In this document: positions 1-7,172 of the stretch, in pieces
Numbering within the stretch: position 1 is the stretch's first letter
Layout: every line of letters begins with the position of its first letter
Assembly: GCA_046052275.1 (NCBI GenBank)
Contig: JBJOMQ010000084.1
Span: 1-15,861 of the forward strand
From: UBA668 sp046052275
GTDB lineage: Bacteria; Actinomycetota; Acidimicrobiia; Acidimicrobiales; Ilumatobacteraceae
Reading direction: 5' to 3'
Length of the DNA stretch: 15,861 nt
Program-made: the position numbers and the translations under genes
The notes under the pieces: model-generated
The model's input: the letters and a program-made list of their open reading frames with translations, nothing else
Told to the model about the DNA's origin: nothing
Database searches by the model: none

Positions 1-75
1 TCGTGCTTCCTCCTCGTGAGGCAGGCGGCGCCGTCGTGCCCGGTTGGCGACGACGAATGCCCGCTGTTCTCCTGA
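1..75 (+). CDS. Probable 3' end of an upstream gene (partial)
   Basis: Frame 1 is open from the window edge to a TGA at 73-75 and encodes 24 residues ending DDECPLFS. Nearly every codon in this frame ends in G or C, unlike the other two forward frames, which suggests real coding sequence. The end lies 10 bp before the next start codon. An acidic tail followed by a hydrophobic-aromatic end recalls some exodeoxyribonuclease VII small subunits (XseB). In mycobacteria a relative of the next gene sits beside xseA, xseB and ispH, but 24 residues cannot identify the product. A minus-strand reading of the same bases was considered and has poorer third-position GC. Confidence 0.35.
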   Translation, partial: SCFLLVRQAAPSCPVGDDECPLFS

Positions 76-85
76 GGCGGCGGTG

Positions 86-607
86 ATGTCGGACAGGACC
101 GACGACAGCGAGAAAGGTCCGCAGCGCGGGTCGCAGTCACGTGCTGGGCGTCTGCTCGAACTCGCGGTATATGTCCCCCTCGGCGCGATCGACCTTGTGT
201 GCCGTGAGCTTCCCGGGCTGGCCCGTCGGCGGCGATCGCAGGCCGAGCAACAGGTCCGCACCGCCAGGTGGCTGGGCGAGATGGCCGTGCGTATGGGGCA
301 GTCGAAGCTGTCGGCCGAGTTCGATGCCCGTCGGCGGCGTGCAGCGCGCAGCACGGTCGCCGAACGCGTACCGGCGCAGGGCGGGTCCACGACCGATGGT
401 TCGGCGGCAGCCGGTGCAGGGCTCCACCTCGTCGAGTCGGCGGCCCCCGAGCCCTTCCCCGGCTATGACGCACTGCCCGCCGTCGACCTCGTGCCACTGC
501 TCGGCCGCCTCTCTCGTGCCGAACTCGAGGCCGTTCGCGGTTACGAGGCTGCGATGCGCAATCGCCGGACGGTGCTCGCGCGAGTGGAGCAGCTGCTCGC
601 TGCCTGA
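86..607 (+). CDS. Conserved actinobacterial hypothetical protein, lipid droplet-associated-like
   Basis: A protein of 173 residues without a recognised catalytic motif. Residues 22-45 form a hydrophobic/amphipathic stretch (VYVPLGAIDLV...ELPGL). Residues 46-85 are Arg/Gln-rich and probably helical, and 90-120 form a low-complexity linker. The C-terminal block at 126-173 is conserved in my memory of actinobacterial homologues: a PGYDAL-type opening, then LSRAELEAVRGYE and a basic RNRRTVL helix. Such proteins are often labelled lipid droplet-associated, and the mycobacterial relative lies between xseA/xseB and ispH. The ATG at 86 is chosen because GAGG lies 8 nt upstream and the codons before it lose G/C third-position bias. 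A GTG at 83 and a TTG at 44 are alternatives. The function is unknown, and association with membranes or lipid is inference. Confidence 0.7.
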   Translation: MSDRTDDSEKGPQRGSQSRAGRLLELAVYVPLGAIDLVCRELPGLARRRRSQAEQQVRTARWLGEMAVRMGQSKLSAEFDARRRRAARSTVAERVPAQGGSTTDGSAAAGAGLHLVESAAPEPFPGYDALPAVDLVPLLGRLSRAELEAVRGYEAAMRNRRTVLARVEQLLAA

Positions 608-624
608 GCGGGCCGCCAGCAGCC

Positions 625-1077
625 ATGACCTCGATCTCCGCCGCCGTTCGACGTCTCGAACCCGACGACTGCGGGCTGGTCGACATGCTCGAGGGGATGT
701 GGCGGACTGCAGCGTCCGACTACCGGGGCGCCGACGAACTGCTCGCCGAGATTCCGGCTGTGCCGTCGTGGAGCGACCGGGTCGGCGACGACAGACACCC
801 AGTGTGGGTCGGGACGATCGACGGTGTCGTCGCAGGGTTCCTCGAGCTCGAGACGACGGGATCCGTCGCCATCGTTCGCCGGGTGTTCGTGCATCCCGAC
901 GCGCGAGAACTGGGCCTCGGCGACGATCTGCTGGCCGCAGCGATCGAGTTCGCCCGCTCGGCAGGATGCGGGCGGTTCGAGGGCACAGCACTGCCGGGCG
1001 ACCGGCTCACCAAGAATCTCTACGAGCGGGCCGGCATCGTGGCCCGCAAGGTGGTGCTCTCGACCCGTCTCGGGTGA
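625..1077 (+). CDS. GNAT-family N-acetyltransferase
   Basis: A 150-residue protein, the normal length for a single GNAT domain that transfers an acetyl group from acetyl-CoA to an amine. The central beta strand 4 and motif A are clear: RRVFVHPDAR followed by the acetyl-CoA pyrophosphate loop RELGLG at residues 94-99 (the R/Q-x-x-G-x-G/A pattern). The C-terminal NLYERAGI at 131-138 is the usual motif B ending, seen in many GNATs as a Tyr-containing helix and Gly. The acceptor cannot be predicted. The start ATG lies 17 bp after the preceding stop and has no Shine-Dalgarno sequence, so it is probably expressed with the upstream gene. It converges on the crotonase gene with only 4 bp between their ends. 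Confidence 0.85.
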   Translation: MTSISAAVRRLEPDDCGLVDMLEGMWRTAASDYRGADELLAEIPAVPSWSDRVGDDRHPVWVGTIDGVVAGFLELETTGSVAIVRRVFVHPDARELGLGDDLLAAAIEFARSAGCGRFEGTALPGDRLTKNLYERAGIVARKVVLSTRLG

Positions 1078-1081
1078 ACCC

Positions 1082-1867
1082 TCAGCGACCCTTCCACTGC
1101 GGGGCGCGCTTTTCGATGAAGGCCGTCAGCCCCTCCTTGGTGTCCTCGGATGAGAGCACCGTGGCGAACTCCTCGTTGGTCATTCGCTTCAGGGTGTCGT
1201 CGTCGCCCCAGGCAGCAGCGAGCACGACTCTGCGGCTAGCCCACACGGCGAGCGGTGCAGCGGCACAGATCGAGTCAGCGAGGCGCTGTGCCTCGGCAAG
1301 CGCCTCGCCGGGTTCGGCGAGGCGGTTGACGAGTCCGAGTTCGTAGGCGCGCTGCGCCGGAATCGGCTCGCCGGTGAGGATGGCCTCCATGGCCGCCGCC
1401 TGGCCGATCGCCCGTGGCAGGCGGAAGAGTCCGCCAGCACCGGCGATGAGATTTCGCTTCACCTCTGCGAGTCCGAACGCCGACCGTGTCGTGGCGACCA
1501 CGAGGTCGGCGGCCAGCACGATCTCGCAGCCGCCCGCCGTGGCGAGGCCGTCGACGGCGACGATGACTGGCTTGGTGCGGTCACGGTAGACGAACCCTGC
1601 GAAGCCGCCACGGGCGGTAGCCAGCGCCGCCGCATTGCCCGAGTTGATGGCCTTCAGATCCGCCCCGGCACAGAAGACAGGACGATCCTGGCCGGCAGTG
1701 TTGGCGGTGATGATGCCGACCCACACCTCGGGGTCGCCCTCCATCGCATCGATCGCCGCCTCCATGGCAGTGGCGACGTCGCCGTTCACTGCGTTGCGTG
1801 CCTCGGGGCGATTGAGCGTGATGACGGCTGTGCGGCCGGTGGTGGCGTAGGAGACGATGTCGGTCAT
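1082..1867 (-). CDS. Enoyl-CoA hydratase/isomerase (crotonase) family protein
   Basis: A 261-residue, full-length crotonase-fold protein. Oxyanion-hole segments are FCAGADLK at residues 65-72 and AGGCEIV at 111-117. Two glutamates 20 residues apart, E115 in GGCE and E135 in LAEVK, sit where crotonase has its catalytic pair E144/E164, so true 2-enoyl-CoA hydration is plausible. The downstream AGAGGLFRLPR stretch is typical of actinobacterial fatty-acid or side-chain degradation members. The expected role is syn-addition of water to trans-2-enoyl-CoA in beta-oxidation-like pathways in the cytoplasm, although the family also contains isomerases and hydrolases. The gene lies 47 bp downstream of the Arg/Asp-repeat gene, but a -10-like TACCGT placed 7 nt before its ATG suggests its own leaderless promoter. 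Confidence 0.9.
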   Translation of the reverse strand: MTDIVSYATTGRTAVITLNRPEARNAVNGDVATAMEAAIDAMEGDPEVWVGIITANTAGQDRPVFCAGADLKAINSGNAAALATARGGFAGFVYRDRTKPVIVAVDGLATAGGCEIVLAADLVVATTRSAFGLAEVKRNLIAGAGGLFRLPRAIGQAAAMEAILTGEPIPAQRAYELGLVNRLAEPGEALAEAQRLADSICAAAPLAVWASRRVVLAAAWGDDDTLKRMTNEEFATVLSSEDTKEGLTAFIEKRAPQWKGR

Positions 1868-1874
1868 GTCGGCG

Positions 1875-1880
1875 ACGGTA
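1875..1880 (-). promoter_or_regulatory. Putative -10 element of the crotonase gene
   Basis: TACCGT on the minus strand matches TAnnnT and ends 7 nt before the ATG at 1867. No Shine-Dalgarno sequence is present, so a leaderless transcript is inferred. No convincing -35 element is seen. Confidence 0.4.
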
Positions 1881-1914
1881 GCGGCGGGCGCCGACCGGTG
1901 CCGAACCGGTACGA

Positions 1915-3510
1915 CTAGGCGTCGGCGGCGCTGCTGGCGTCGCCGGCCTCGGCGTGCTCGATCGCGTCGGCCACCGCTGCCTCGACCGCTGCCACCACCG
2001 ACTCGGTAATGGAGAGTTCGACGGCGGCGTCCGGCACGGCGGTGACGGGCTCGGCGGCATCGGCGGTCACGGCGTGCCCAGCAGTGTCCATCACGTCGTC
2101 GATGGTGGCGTCCGCAGCGGCGTCCGGGGCCGACGACGCTGTGTGGTCGGCCTGGGCGGGCATGGCGACGGCCGGCGGGGGAGGCGGCACCTGCCGGCGG
2201 CCCGCCGGTGCTCCGGTAGCGGGCCGTGTCGGCCGCGTCGGGCGGAGTGGCTTGGGCTGGGCGGCCTTGGTGTCGACAGCGAGTTCGAACAGAGCAGCGA
2301 CCTTCGGCAGGGCTGGGCCGAGTCGCTTCACCGTGGCGAGCAGCTCATCGTTCACCTGTGTCGGCTTGGCCGTCGGAGCGACCAGCTGGCGAATGGGGCT
2401 GAACGCCGCTGCCTCGAGCACGGCGACCCACCGTTCGGCGAGCGCATCGGCGGTGAGGTTCTCGTTGGTCACCGCAGCGAGCCGTCCCGCGAGGTCGGCG
2501 GGAAAGCGCACGCCGGCCTTCGGCGGCTGGGACGAGAGCTTGAGAGCGCGCACGACGCGACCCACCCCGAGCGCTGCATCGATGTCGCCGAGCCACTGGG
2601 TGAGCTCCTGCTCCTGCTTGCGGACGAGTGCCGCCTTCAGGCGCTCCGCGAGCTCGCGCGTGGTGTCGTCACGGGCCACCATCGGGTCGTCCGCTGCCAC
2701 GACGACGCTGCGCAGATCGCGCAGGTCGAGCTCGTCGATGTCGGCCATCGCCGCGTCGGCACGGTCACGCCACTCTGCGACACGCAGGGCTGGCTGCAGG
2801 TCTTCGGCGATCTTGAGGATGCCCTTGTCGTCGATCGGCGCCTGACCCTCGGCGGTCAAGCGCCGATTCTGCTCGGTGAGCGCCTGGCGGACGGCGGGAA
2901 TGCCACCCTGCAGCAGACGTTCGGCGATGGTGCGCTCGGCCTCGGAAAGGCCCTTCAGCACAGCGTTGCGGTGCACACGACCGGGCCGAAGGCGCTTGGG
3001 CCGAGGCCGCTGCGGCAGTTCAGGCGGAGCCTCGAACCGAGGGCGGCGGTCGGGGCGGGGGCCTCGATCGGGCCGATCGCCCTCGGGACGGCGCGGCCCG
3101 CGCCGGTCATCGCGGTCACGGCGATCGCGATCGGGCCGGTCGCCCCGGTCGGAGGGACGGCGGTCGCCCCGGTCGCGTCGGTCGCCTGGTCGCCGGTCGC
3201 CCCGGTCACCTCGAGCGCCACGCTCCTTGCGGGCGAGCTGCTGCGTCACCGCCTCGAAGGGCTTGTCAGAGGGAATGAGTGCCAGCAGGTTCGACTTTCC
3301 CTCACGGCCCTTGATCGGCGTCACCGACAGCACCGTGATGCCGTCGACGTCGTTCTCGGCCTCGGCGCGCAGCACTGCCCCCACGCCGATCCCCGCCGGG
3401 ATGAGTGCGCCGTCGAGCACCCCCTTGGGCTGCTGGGCGCCGGCGGCGCGCCAGGTCCACGTCCCGTCGGGGCGCGCACTGGTGAGCTCGATGTCGAACC
3501 GTCGGGACAT
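1915..3510 (-). CDS. Conserved hypothetical protein with Arg/Asp-rich repeat region
   Basis: A 531-residue protein of unknown function. Residues 1-90 look like a small, mostly beta domain (FDIELTSARPDGTWTWRAAG, then alternating strands). Residues 97-158 are an extremely charged GDR/RDR/RPDR repeat region, almost certainly disordered. Residues 170-415 are a helical domain (RPKRLRPGRVHRNAVL, then AEWRDRADAAMADIDELDLRDLRSVVV and a VGRVVRALKLSSQPPKAG stretch). The tail from 416 is Pro- then Ala/Val/Asp-rich and acidic. I recall similar conserved proteins in Acidimicrobiia with the same three-part design, which is memory, not a search. The basic repeats suggest nucleic-acid binding, which is inference. 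The ATG at 3510 is chosen because upstream codons would run through the divergent carbonic anhydrase gene and because a TAGCGT -10-like box lies 8 nt before it. Confidence 0.8.
   Translation of the reverse strand: MSRRFDIELTSARPDGTWTWRAAGAQQPKGVLDGALIPAGIGVGAVLRAEAENDVDGITVLSVTPIKGREGKSNLLALIPSDKPFEAVTQQLARKERGARGDRGDRRPGDRRDRGDRRPSDRGDRPDRDRRDRDDRRGPRRPEGDRPDRGPRPDRRPRFEAPPELPQRPRPKRLRPGRVHRNAVLKGLSEAERTIAERLLQGGIPAVRQALTEQNRRLTAEGQAPIDDKGILKIAEDLQPALRVAEWRDRADAAMADIDELDLRDLRSVVVAADDPMVARDDTTRELAERLKAALVRKQEQELTQWLGDIDAALGVGRVVRALKLSSQPPKAGVRFPADLAGRLAAVTNENLTADALAERWVAVLEAAAFSPIRQLVAPTAKPTQVNDELLATVKRLGPALPKVAALFELAVDTKAAQPKPLRPTRPTRPATGAPAGRRQVPPPPPAVAMPAQADHTASSAPDAAADATIDDVMDTAGHAVTADAAEPVTAVPDAAVELSITESVVAAVEAAVADAIEHAEAGDASSAADA
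3037..3219 (-). repeat. Degenerate repeat coding for GDR/RDR/RPDR units
   Basis: The plus strand is filled with short tandem variants of CGGTCGCC, CGGTCGCG and GGTCGCCGGTCG. On the minus strand these encode residues 98-158 of the hypothetical protein (units such as RGDRGDRRPGD and RDRDDRRG). Units are imperfect and irregularly spaced, so this is a protein low-complexity repeat rather than a CRISPR array or a true minisatellite. Confidence 0.75.
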
Positions 3511-3518
3511 AGGGAACC

Positions 3519-3524
3519 ACGCTA
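3519..3524 (-). promoter_or_regulatory. Putative -10 element of the Arg/Asp-repeat protein gene
   Basis: TAGCGT on the minus strand fits TAnnnT and ends 8 nt before the ATG at 3510. It shares the 63-bp divergent intergenic region with the carbonic anhydrase promoter. No Shine-Dalgarno sequence is seen. Confidence 0.35.
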
Positions 3525-3561
3525 CTGGCTCGGACCACCCCGCTCCACCGCTCGCCAGCGG

Positions 3562-3567
3562 TACTGT
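3562..3567 (+). promoter_or_regulatory. Putative -10 element of the gamma-carbonic anhydrase gene
   Basis: TACTGT fits TAnnnT and is followed by GCGGCC and then the ATG at 3574, a 6-nt spacing expected for a leaderless transcript. The same GCGGCC spacer recurs before the creatininase-family gene. Confidence 0.45.
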
Positions 3568-3573
3568 GCGGCC

Positions 3574-4107
3574 ATGCCCGTGTATGCGCTCGGCGATGCC
3601 GTGCCCTCGATCCACCCCGATGCATACGTGCACCCCGATGCCGTGATCATCGGCGACGTGCGAATCGGCGCCGAGGCGAGCATCTGGCCGGGTGCCGTGC
3701 TGCGCGGCGACGAGGGCTACATCGCCATCGGTGCTCGGACGAGCGTCCAGGACAATTGCGTCCTGCACACCACGCCCGAGCACGCCACCGTGGTCGGTGA
3801 CGACTGTGTGATCGGCCACATGGTGCACCTCGAGGGTTGCACGATCGAGAGCGGCTGCCTCATCGGCAATGCCAGCGTCGTGCTGCACCGCGTGATCGTC
3901 CGCACCGGCGCGATCGTGGCGGCGAATGCGGTGGTACTCGACGACACCGAGGTGCCGTCGGGAGCCCTCGCAGTCGGCACTCCTGCACAGGTGAAGGAGG
4001 GGCGGGCACGTAGGTCGATGATCGAGGCCGGCGTCACGTCGTACCGGCAGCGTGCAGCTCGCTACCGAGGCGAACTCCGCCGTCTCGACGCACCGTCGGG
4101 CTCATGA
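3574..4107 (+). CDS. Gamma-carbonic anhydrase family protein
   Basis: A 177-residue left-handed beta-helix protein with hexapeptide-repeat character (IIGDVRIG, AIGARTSV, VVGDDCVIG, LIGNASVV) and a C-terminal helix (YRQRAARYRGELRRL). Length and layout match YrdA/PaaY/CamH-type proteins, which form trimers with metal sites at subunit interfaces and may hydrate CO2. Two expected metal ligands are present, H65 (CVLH) and H82 (IGH). The third His, normally five residues after the second, appears to be E87 (LEGC), with H85 nearby. Carbonic anhydrase activity is therefore uncertain. No signal peptide is present, so it is cytoplasmic. Its TGA overlaps the prmA ATG (ATGA), indicating co-translation. 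The ATG at 3574 is chosen from the start of the repeat fold and the promoter placement. Confidence 0.88.
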   Translation: MPVYALGDAVPSIHPDAYVHPDAVIIGDVRIGAEASIWPGAVLRGDEGYIAIGARTSVQDNCVLHTTPEHATVVGDDCVIGHMVHLEGCTIESGCLIGNASVVLHRVIVRTGAIVAANAVVLDDTEVPSGALAVGTPAQVKEGRARRSMIEAGVTSYRQRAARYRGELRRLDAPSGS

Positions 4108-4979
4108 GGGCGCTGGTGGTGACAGTTCCAGCGGCGCAGGCCGAGCTCGCAGCGGATGCGCTGTGGTCGCTCGGTGTCGCAGCCGTCGAGGAGCGGGCAG
4201 TCGGTGCGTCGACGGTCGAGCTCTGGACGTCAATCGGCGAGGGCGACCCCGATGGCTCGGGTGCTTCCCGGACGGCGGCGGCCCTCGGACCTCACGGGTG
4301 GGAGTGGCACTTCGTCGAGGTCGACGACTCCGTTGCGCACACATGGCGTGCGTTCGCCCGTCCCGTCGAGGCCGCCCCCGGGCTCGTCATCGCTCCGGCA
4401 TGGCTTCCGGCAGCGGCCTCGGCCGGCTCAGGTGACGCTGCGTGCACCGTCATCGCCATCGAGCCCGGCGCTGCGTTCGGACTTGGCGACCACCCCACGA
4501 CGAGGCTTGGCGTTCGGGGCCTTGCGGGTTACGTGCGAGATGGCGACAGCGTGCTCGACGTGGGATGTGGCAGCGGCGTGCTGTCGGTCGTCGCCCTGCG
4601 TCTCGGAGCGCGCTGCGCCACGGCTGTCGACATCGCCGACGCAGCCGTCGAGGCAACGCTGCACAACGCCCGTCTCAACGGCGTGGAGATCGACGCATCG
4701 ACCATGCCGCTCGCTGAGATCGGCGGGGTGTACGACGTCGTCGTCGCCAACATCCTGGCCCCGGTACTGGTCGACCTGGCGCCCGACCTTCGCCGGGTGA
4801 CGGGCCGGGTGCTGATCCTGAGCGGCGTGCTCGACGGCCGATTCGACCACGTTGTCGAGGCACTGGCACCCATGGAGGTTGTCGATGTCGAGGTCCTCGA
4901 GGGCTGGGCGTCGGTCGTGCTACGCGGCTGCGCGGCGCCGGCGACCGGCGAGCACGGTGAGGGCCGCGTTTCGTCCTGA
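4104..4979 (+). CDS. prmA: Ribosomal protein L11 methyltransferase (PrmA)
   Basis: A 291-residue, full-length class I SAM-dependent methyltransferase. The N-terminal substrate-recognition half (residues 1-95) is divergent. The catalytic half carries the PrmA hallmarks: PGAAFGLGDHPTTRLG at 121-136 (the GTGxHxTT segment, here GLGDHPTT), the SAM-binding VLDVGCGSGVLSV at 150-162, the acidic VDI at 175-177 after strand 2, and VVANILAPVL at 213-222 (AANIL motif IV). PrmA trimethylates ribosomal protein L11. The ATG overlaps the stop of the carbonic anhydrase gene by 4 bp, so the two are probably one operon. The last 60 bp overlap, tail to tail, the end of the opposing oxidoreductase gene. Another protein methyltransferase of the same subfamily is possible but less likely. 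Confidence 0.88.
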   Translation: MRALVVTVPAAQAELAADALWSLGVAAVEERAVGASTVELWTSIGEGDPDGSGASRTAAALGPHGWEWHFVEVDDSVAHTWRAFARPVEAAPGLVIAPAWLPAAASAGSGDAACTVIAIEPGAAFGLGDHPTTRLGVRGLAGYVRDGDSVLDVGCGSGVLSVVALRLGARCATAVDIADAAVEATLHNARLNGVEIDASTMPLAEIGGVYDVVVANILAPVLVDLAPDLRRVTGRVLILSGVLDGRFDHVVEALAPMEVVDVEVLEGWASVVLRGCAAPATGEHGEGRVSS

Positions 4980-6342
4980 CGCACCCCACACGCCTGCACC
5001 AGGGAACGTCGCCGCACCGGTGAGGAACAGGCCTCGAACCGACGTCTCGTAGCGGGTGAGCTCGGGATCGCGAGACTTGAATGCGGCAAGCGGCCCGCCG
5101 GCGAACGACGTGGCATGGCCATGGGGCAGATGGAAGTCGCGCTCGTACAGGTCGGGTGTCACCGCCCGCCAGTCGAGGATCGACCTGCGGAAGCCGTCGC
5201 GGCCATCGAGCGTGAGGTCGCCGAAGAGGTCGAGCCACCTCGATGGCTCTGCGCTCGCAGGCCAGCCGCCGGCGAGCGCATACGGCGTGAACAGCGCCTC
5301 GAGGCTGAAGACATGCCGTCCGTCGGGGGCGAGTCCGTGGTCGTCGACCGTCGGGGTGTTGGCGAGGAATGCCGGAGCGCTCATCACGCGTCCCTGTTGC
5401 ATCAGGCCGAAAGCGTCGTGCATCTGCTCGAGCGACGGGGCCACGACATGCGTCGATGCCGTCGGATCGGTGATGCCCGCCGCCGCCGCTGCAGCCAGCA
5501 CGGGAGCACGGTCGAGAACGACGTCGAGCTTCGACTCGTAGCCGTCGGCGTGTGGAACGTTGCGCCAGCGTTCGAGCAGCGACGCAGCCTGTGGCGGGGG
5601 ATTGCGGAGCCAGCGGAGAAAAGTGTCGTGAGGATTGCATGCGCTGACGACCACGTCGGCGGTGATCTCGGTGCCGTCGGCGAGCACGACACCCCTGACG
5701 CCGGGCCCCTCGCATGTGATCGCATCGACTGATGTCGATGTCATCACGACGCCACCTGCTGCGCTGAACGAGGCCAAGAGCGAGCGCGGTACCTCGCCGC
5801 TGCCGCCCACTGGGCGGCCGACCGTACCGACATGCCGAAATGCATACGTCAACGCACCGAGGCCAGTTCCGGGGAACTCGGGGGAGATGCCCCACACCAT
5901 CGGGCCGATCACCATTGCCGGGGCCTGTAGGGCGTCGGTGCGGAAGTACTCGCGCATGACGTCGGCGGCACTGCGACGACTCCACCGCAGCAGCGTGGAG
6001 ATGCCGCGCCCGCCTGCAGCGGCGGCACGTGACACAAGGCGGATGGGCCGCGGCGGCTCGCTCGCCGCACCGACTACGAGGCGCACGGCGGCAAGCGTGT
6101 CGTCGAGGTATCTGCGGTACCCGCAGTTCGTCGATGATCGGCGTCGTGCGGAACGTGAGGTGGTCGCAGTTGCAGATGTTCACCGTCGCTCCCGAGAACA
6201 CCTCGCTGGAGGCAGTGCCGCCGACTGTCGAACGTGCCTCGACGAGCAGCGTCCTGCGCCCCGCTCGAGCGAGATACGCAGCGCAGACCAGTCCGTTGTG
6301 GCCGCCGCCAATGACAATTGCGTCGTAGTCGCGTGTGGACAT
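4920..6342 (-). pseudogene. FAD-dependent oxidoreductase, phytoene-desaturase type, with internal deletion and frameshift
   Basis: The first part, from the ATG at 6342, encodes MSTRDYDAIVIGGGHNGLVC with the dinucleotide-binding GxGxxG-type loop (GGGHNG), the VEAR strand and the TFRTTPIIDEL segment. Near 6119-6125 the reading frame is lost. The next frame resumes with GYRRYLDD and continues through RLVVGAASEPP, STLLRWSRRSAADVM, VWGISPEFPGTGLGAL, GRPVGGSG, VVSACNPHDTF and the C-terminal FAD signature LFLTGAATFPGAGVWGASGRN. From memory of the family, roughly 50 residues that should lie between IIDEL and GYRRYL are absent, and the junction is also out of frame, so it is not a simple one-base sequencing error. 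Intact relatives are flavin-dependent desaturases or dehydrogenases of carotenoid-like or other hydrophobic substrates. An assembly collapse remains possible. It diverges from the creatininase-family gene. Confidence 0.78.
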
Positions 6343-6348
6343 GGGGCC

Positions 6349-6354
6349 ATTCTG
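6349..6354 (-). promoter_or_regulatory. Putative -10 element of the broken FAD oxidoreductase gene
   Basis: CAGAAT on the minus strand fits nAnnnT and ends 6 nt before the ATG at 6342 (spacer GGCCCC). No Shine-Dalgarno sequence is present. Confidence 0.3.
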
Positions 6355-6377
6355 GCCGACCGGCCGCACGCGACGGG

Positions 6378-6383
6378 TAACGT
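6378..6383 (+). promoter_or_regulatory. Putative -10 element of the creatininase-family gene
   Basis: TAACGT fits TAnnnT and is followed by GCGGCC and the GTG start at 6390. The 15-base block from this box to the start codon matches the block before the carbonic anhydrase gene at 12 of 15 positions. It supports the GTG as the start of a leaderless transcript. Confidence 0.45.
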
Positions 6384-6389
6384 GCGGCC

Positions 6390-7172
6390 GTGAGCAGGTC
6401 TCGCTACTTCCCGGATCTCTCGGCGCCTCTCGTCGCCGAACTTCTCACTGAGCGGAGCATCCTGGTGCAACCGCTCGGCGCCATCGAGCAGCATGGGCCG
6501 CACCTGCCGCTCAGCACCGACAGCGTCGTCGCCACCGCCGTCGCCGAGGCGGCTGTCGAACGGGTCGGCGATCCGCTCGACGTCTGGCTCCTTCCTACCC
6601 TCGAGTACACGAAGAGCAACGAGCACGCCTGGAGCGCCGGCACCATCTGGCTGTCGGCAACGACGCTGCTCGCCGTCCTCGACGATCTTGGCCGCTGTGT
6701 CGCGACGACGCCGGCGCGCCGACTGGTCTTCCTCAACGGCCACGGCGGCAACAGCGCACTCGTGAACGTCGCAAACCGCGAGCTGCGACTCGCACACGGG
6801 CTGATGACCTTTCTCGCTCATCCCGGCGTGCCGCCCGACCAAGGCGGGTCCTCACCGGCATCCGAGCTCGGCATGGGCGTGCACGGCGGCACCGACGAGA
6901 CGTCCATCATGCTGCATCTCGCGCCACATCTGGTCGACATGTCGAAGGCCGAGCGGCGAGTGCCCGAGTGGCTCGCCGACAACCGGTACGTGCGCTTTGG
7001 CGGACGAGTGAGCTTCGGCTGGCTCAGCAACGACTTCTCGTCCGACGGCTACATCGGCGATCCCACGGCAGCAACCGCCGAGCTCGGCGCGACGCTCTTC
7101 GAGGGTGCTGTGACGGCCTTCTGCGAGGCTCTGGCCGAGATCGCCGAGTTCGATCCAGGGCGACGCTCATGA
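6390..7172 (+). CDS. Creatininase-family amidohydrolase
   Basis: A 260-residue protein of normal family length. Metal-binding signatures are visible in order: GAIEQHGPHLPLSTD at residues 30-44 (E33, H35, D44), SNEHAWSAGT at 76-85, NGHGGN at 116-121 (H118) and HGGTDETS at 165-172 (E170). The family uses two divalent metals to open cyclic amides. Members include creatinine amidohydrolase, a riboflavin-pathway formamide hydrolase and the mycofactocin peptidase MftE. No mycofactocin genes are nearby, so MftE is unlikely. The next gene overlaps by 4 bp and is itself a C-N hydrolase, suggesting that a cyclic amide or hydantoin-like ring is opened and its product processed further. The GTG start is supported by the promoter spacing. 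The exact substrate is unknown. Confidence 0.88.
   Translation: MSRSRYFPDLSAPLVAELLTERSILVQPLGAIEQHGPHLPLSTDSVVATAVAEAAVERVGDPLDVWLLPTLEYTKSNEHAWSAGTIWLSATTLLAVLDDLGRCVATTPARRLVFLNGHGGNSALVNVANRELRLAHGLMTFLAHPGVPPDQGGSSPASELGMGVHGGTDETSIMLHLAPHLVDMSKAERRVPEWLADNRYVRFGGRVSFGWLSNDFSSDGYIGDPTAATAELGATLFEGAVTAFCEALAEIAEFDPGRRS

Noticed and set aside
137..991. Minus-strand open frame antisense to the first hypothetical protein and the GNAT gene
   Set aside because: Low-complexity Arg-rich translation. The plus-strand genes have recognisable family motifs and better codon bias.
3037..3219. Short GC-rich repeats considered as a CRISPR array or minisatellite
   Set aside because: Units are irregular, without unique spacers, and keep the reading frame of a GDR/RDR protein repeat.
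1954..3573. Upstream in-frame extension of the carbonic anhydrase gene across the Arg/Asp-repeat gene
   Set aside because: The beta-helix fold begins at the ATG at 3574, and the extension is antisense to a conserved gene.
3511..3888. N-terminal extension of the Arg/Asp-repeat protein into the carbonic anhydrase gene
   Set aside because: The extension is antisense to the beta-helix protein. The conserved N-domain starts at 3510 with a suitable promoter box.
6390..7172. MftE (mycofactocin maturation peptidase) for the creatininase-family gene
   Set aside because: No mftA, mftB, mftC, mftD or mftF neighbour is present. The neighbouring genes suggest a catabolic amidohydrolase.
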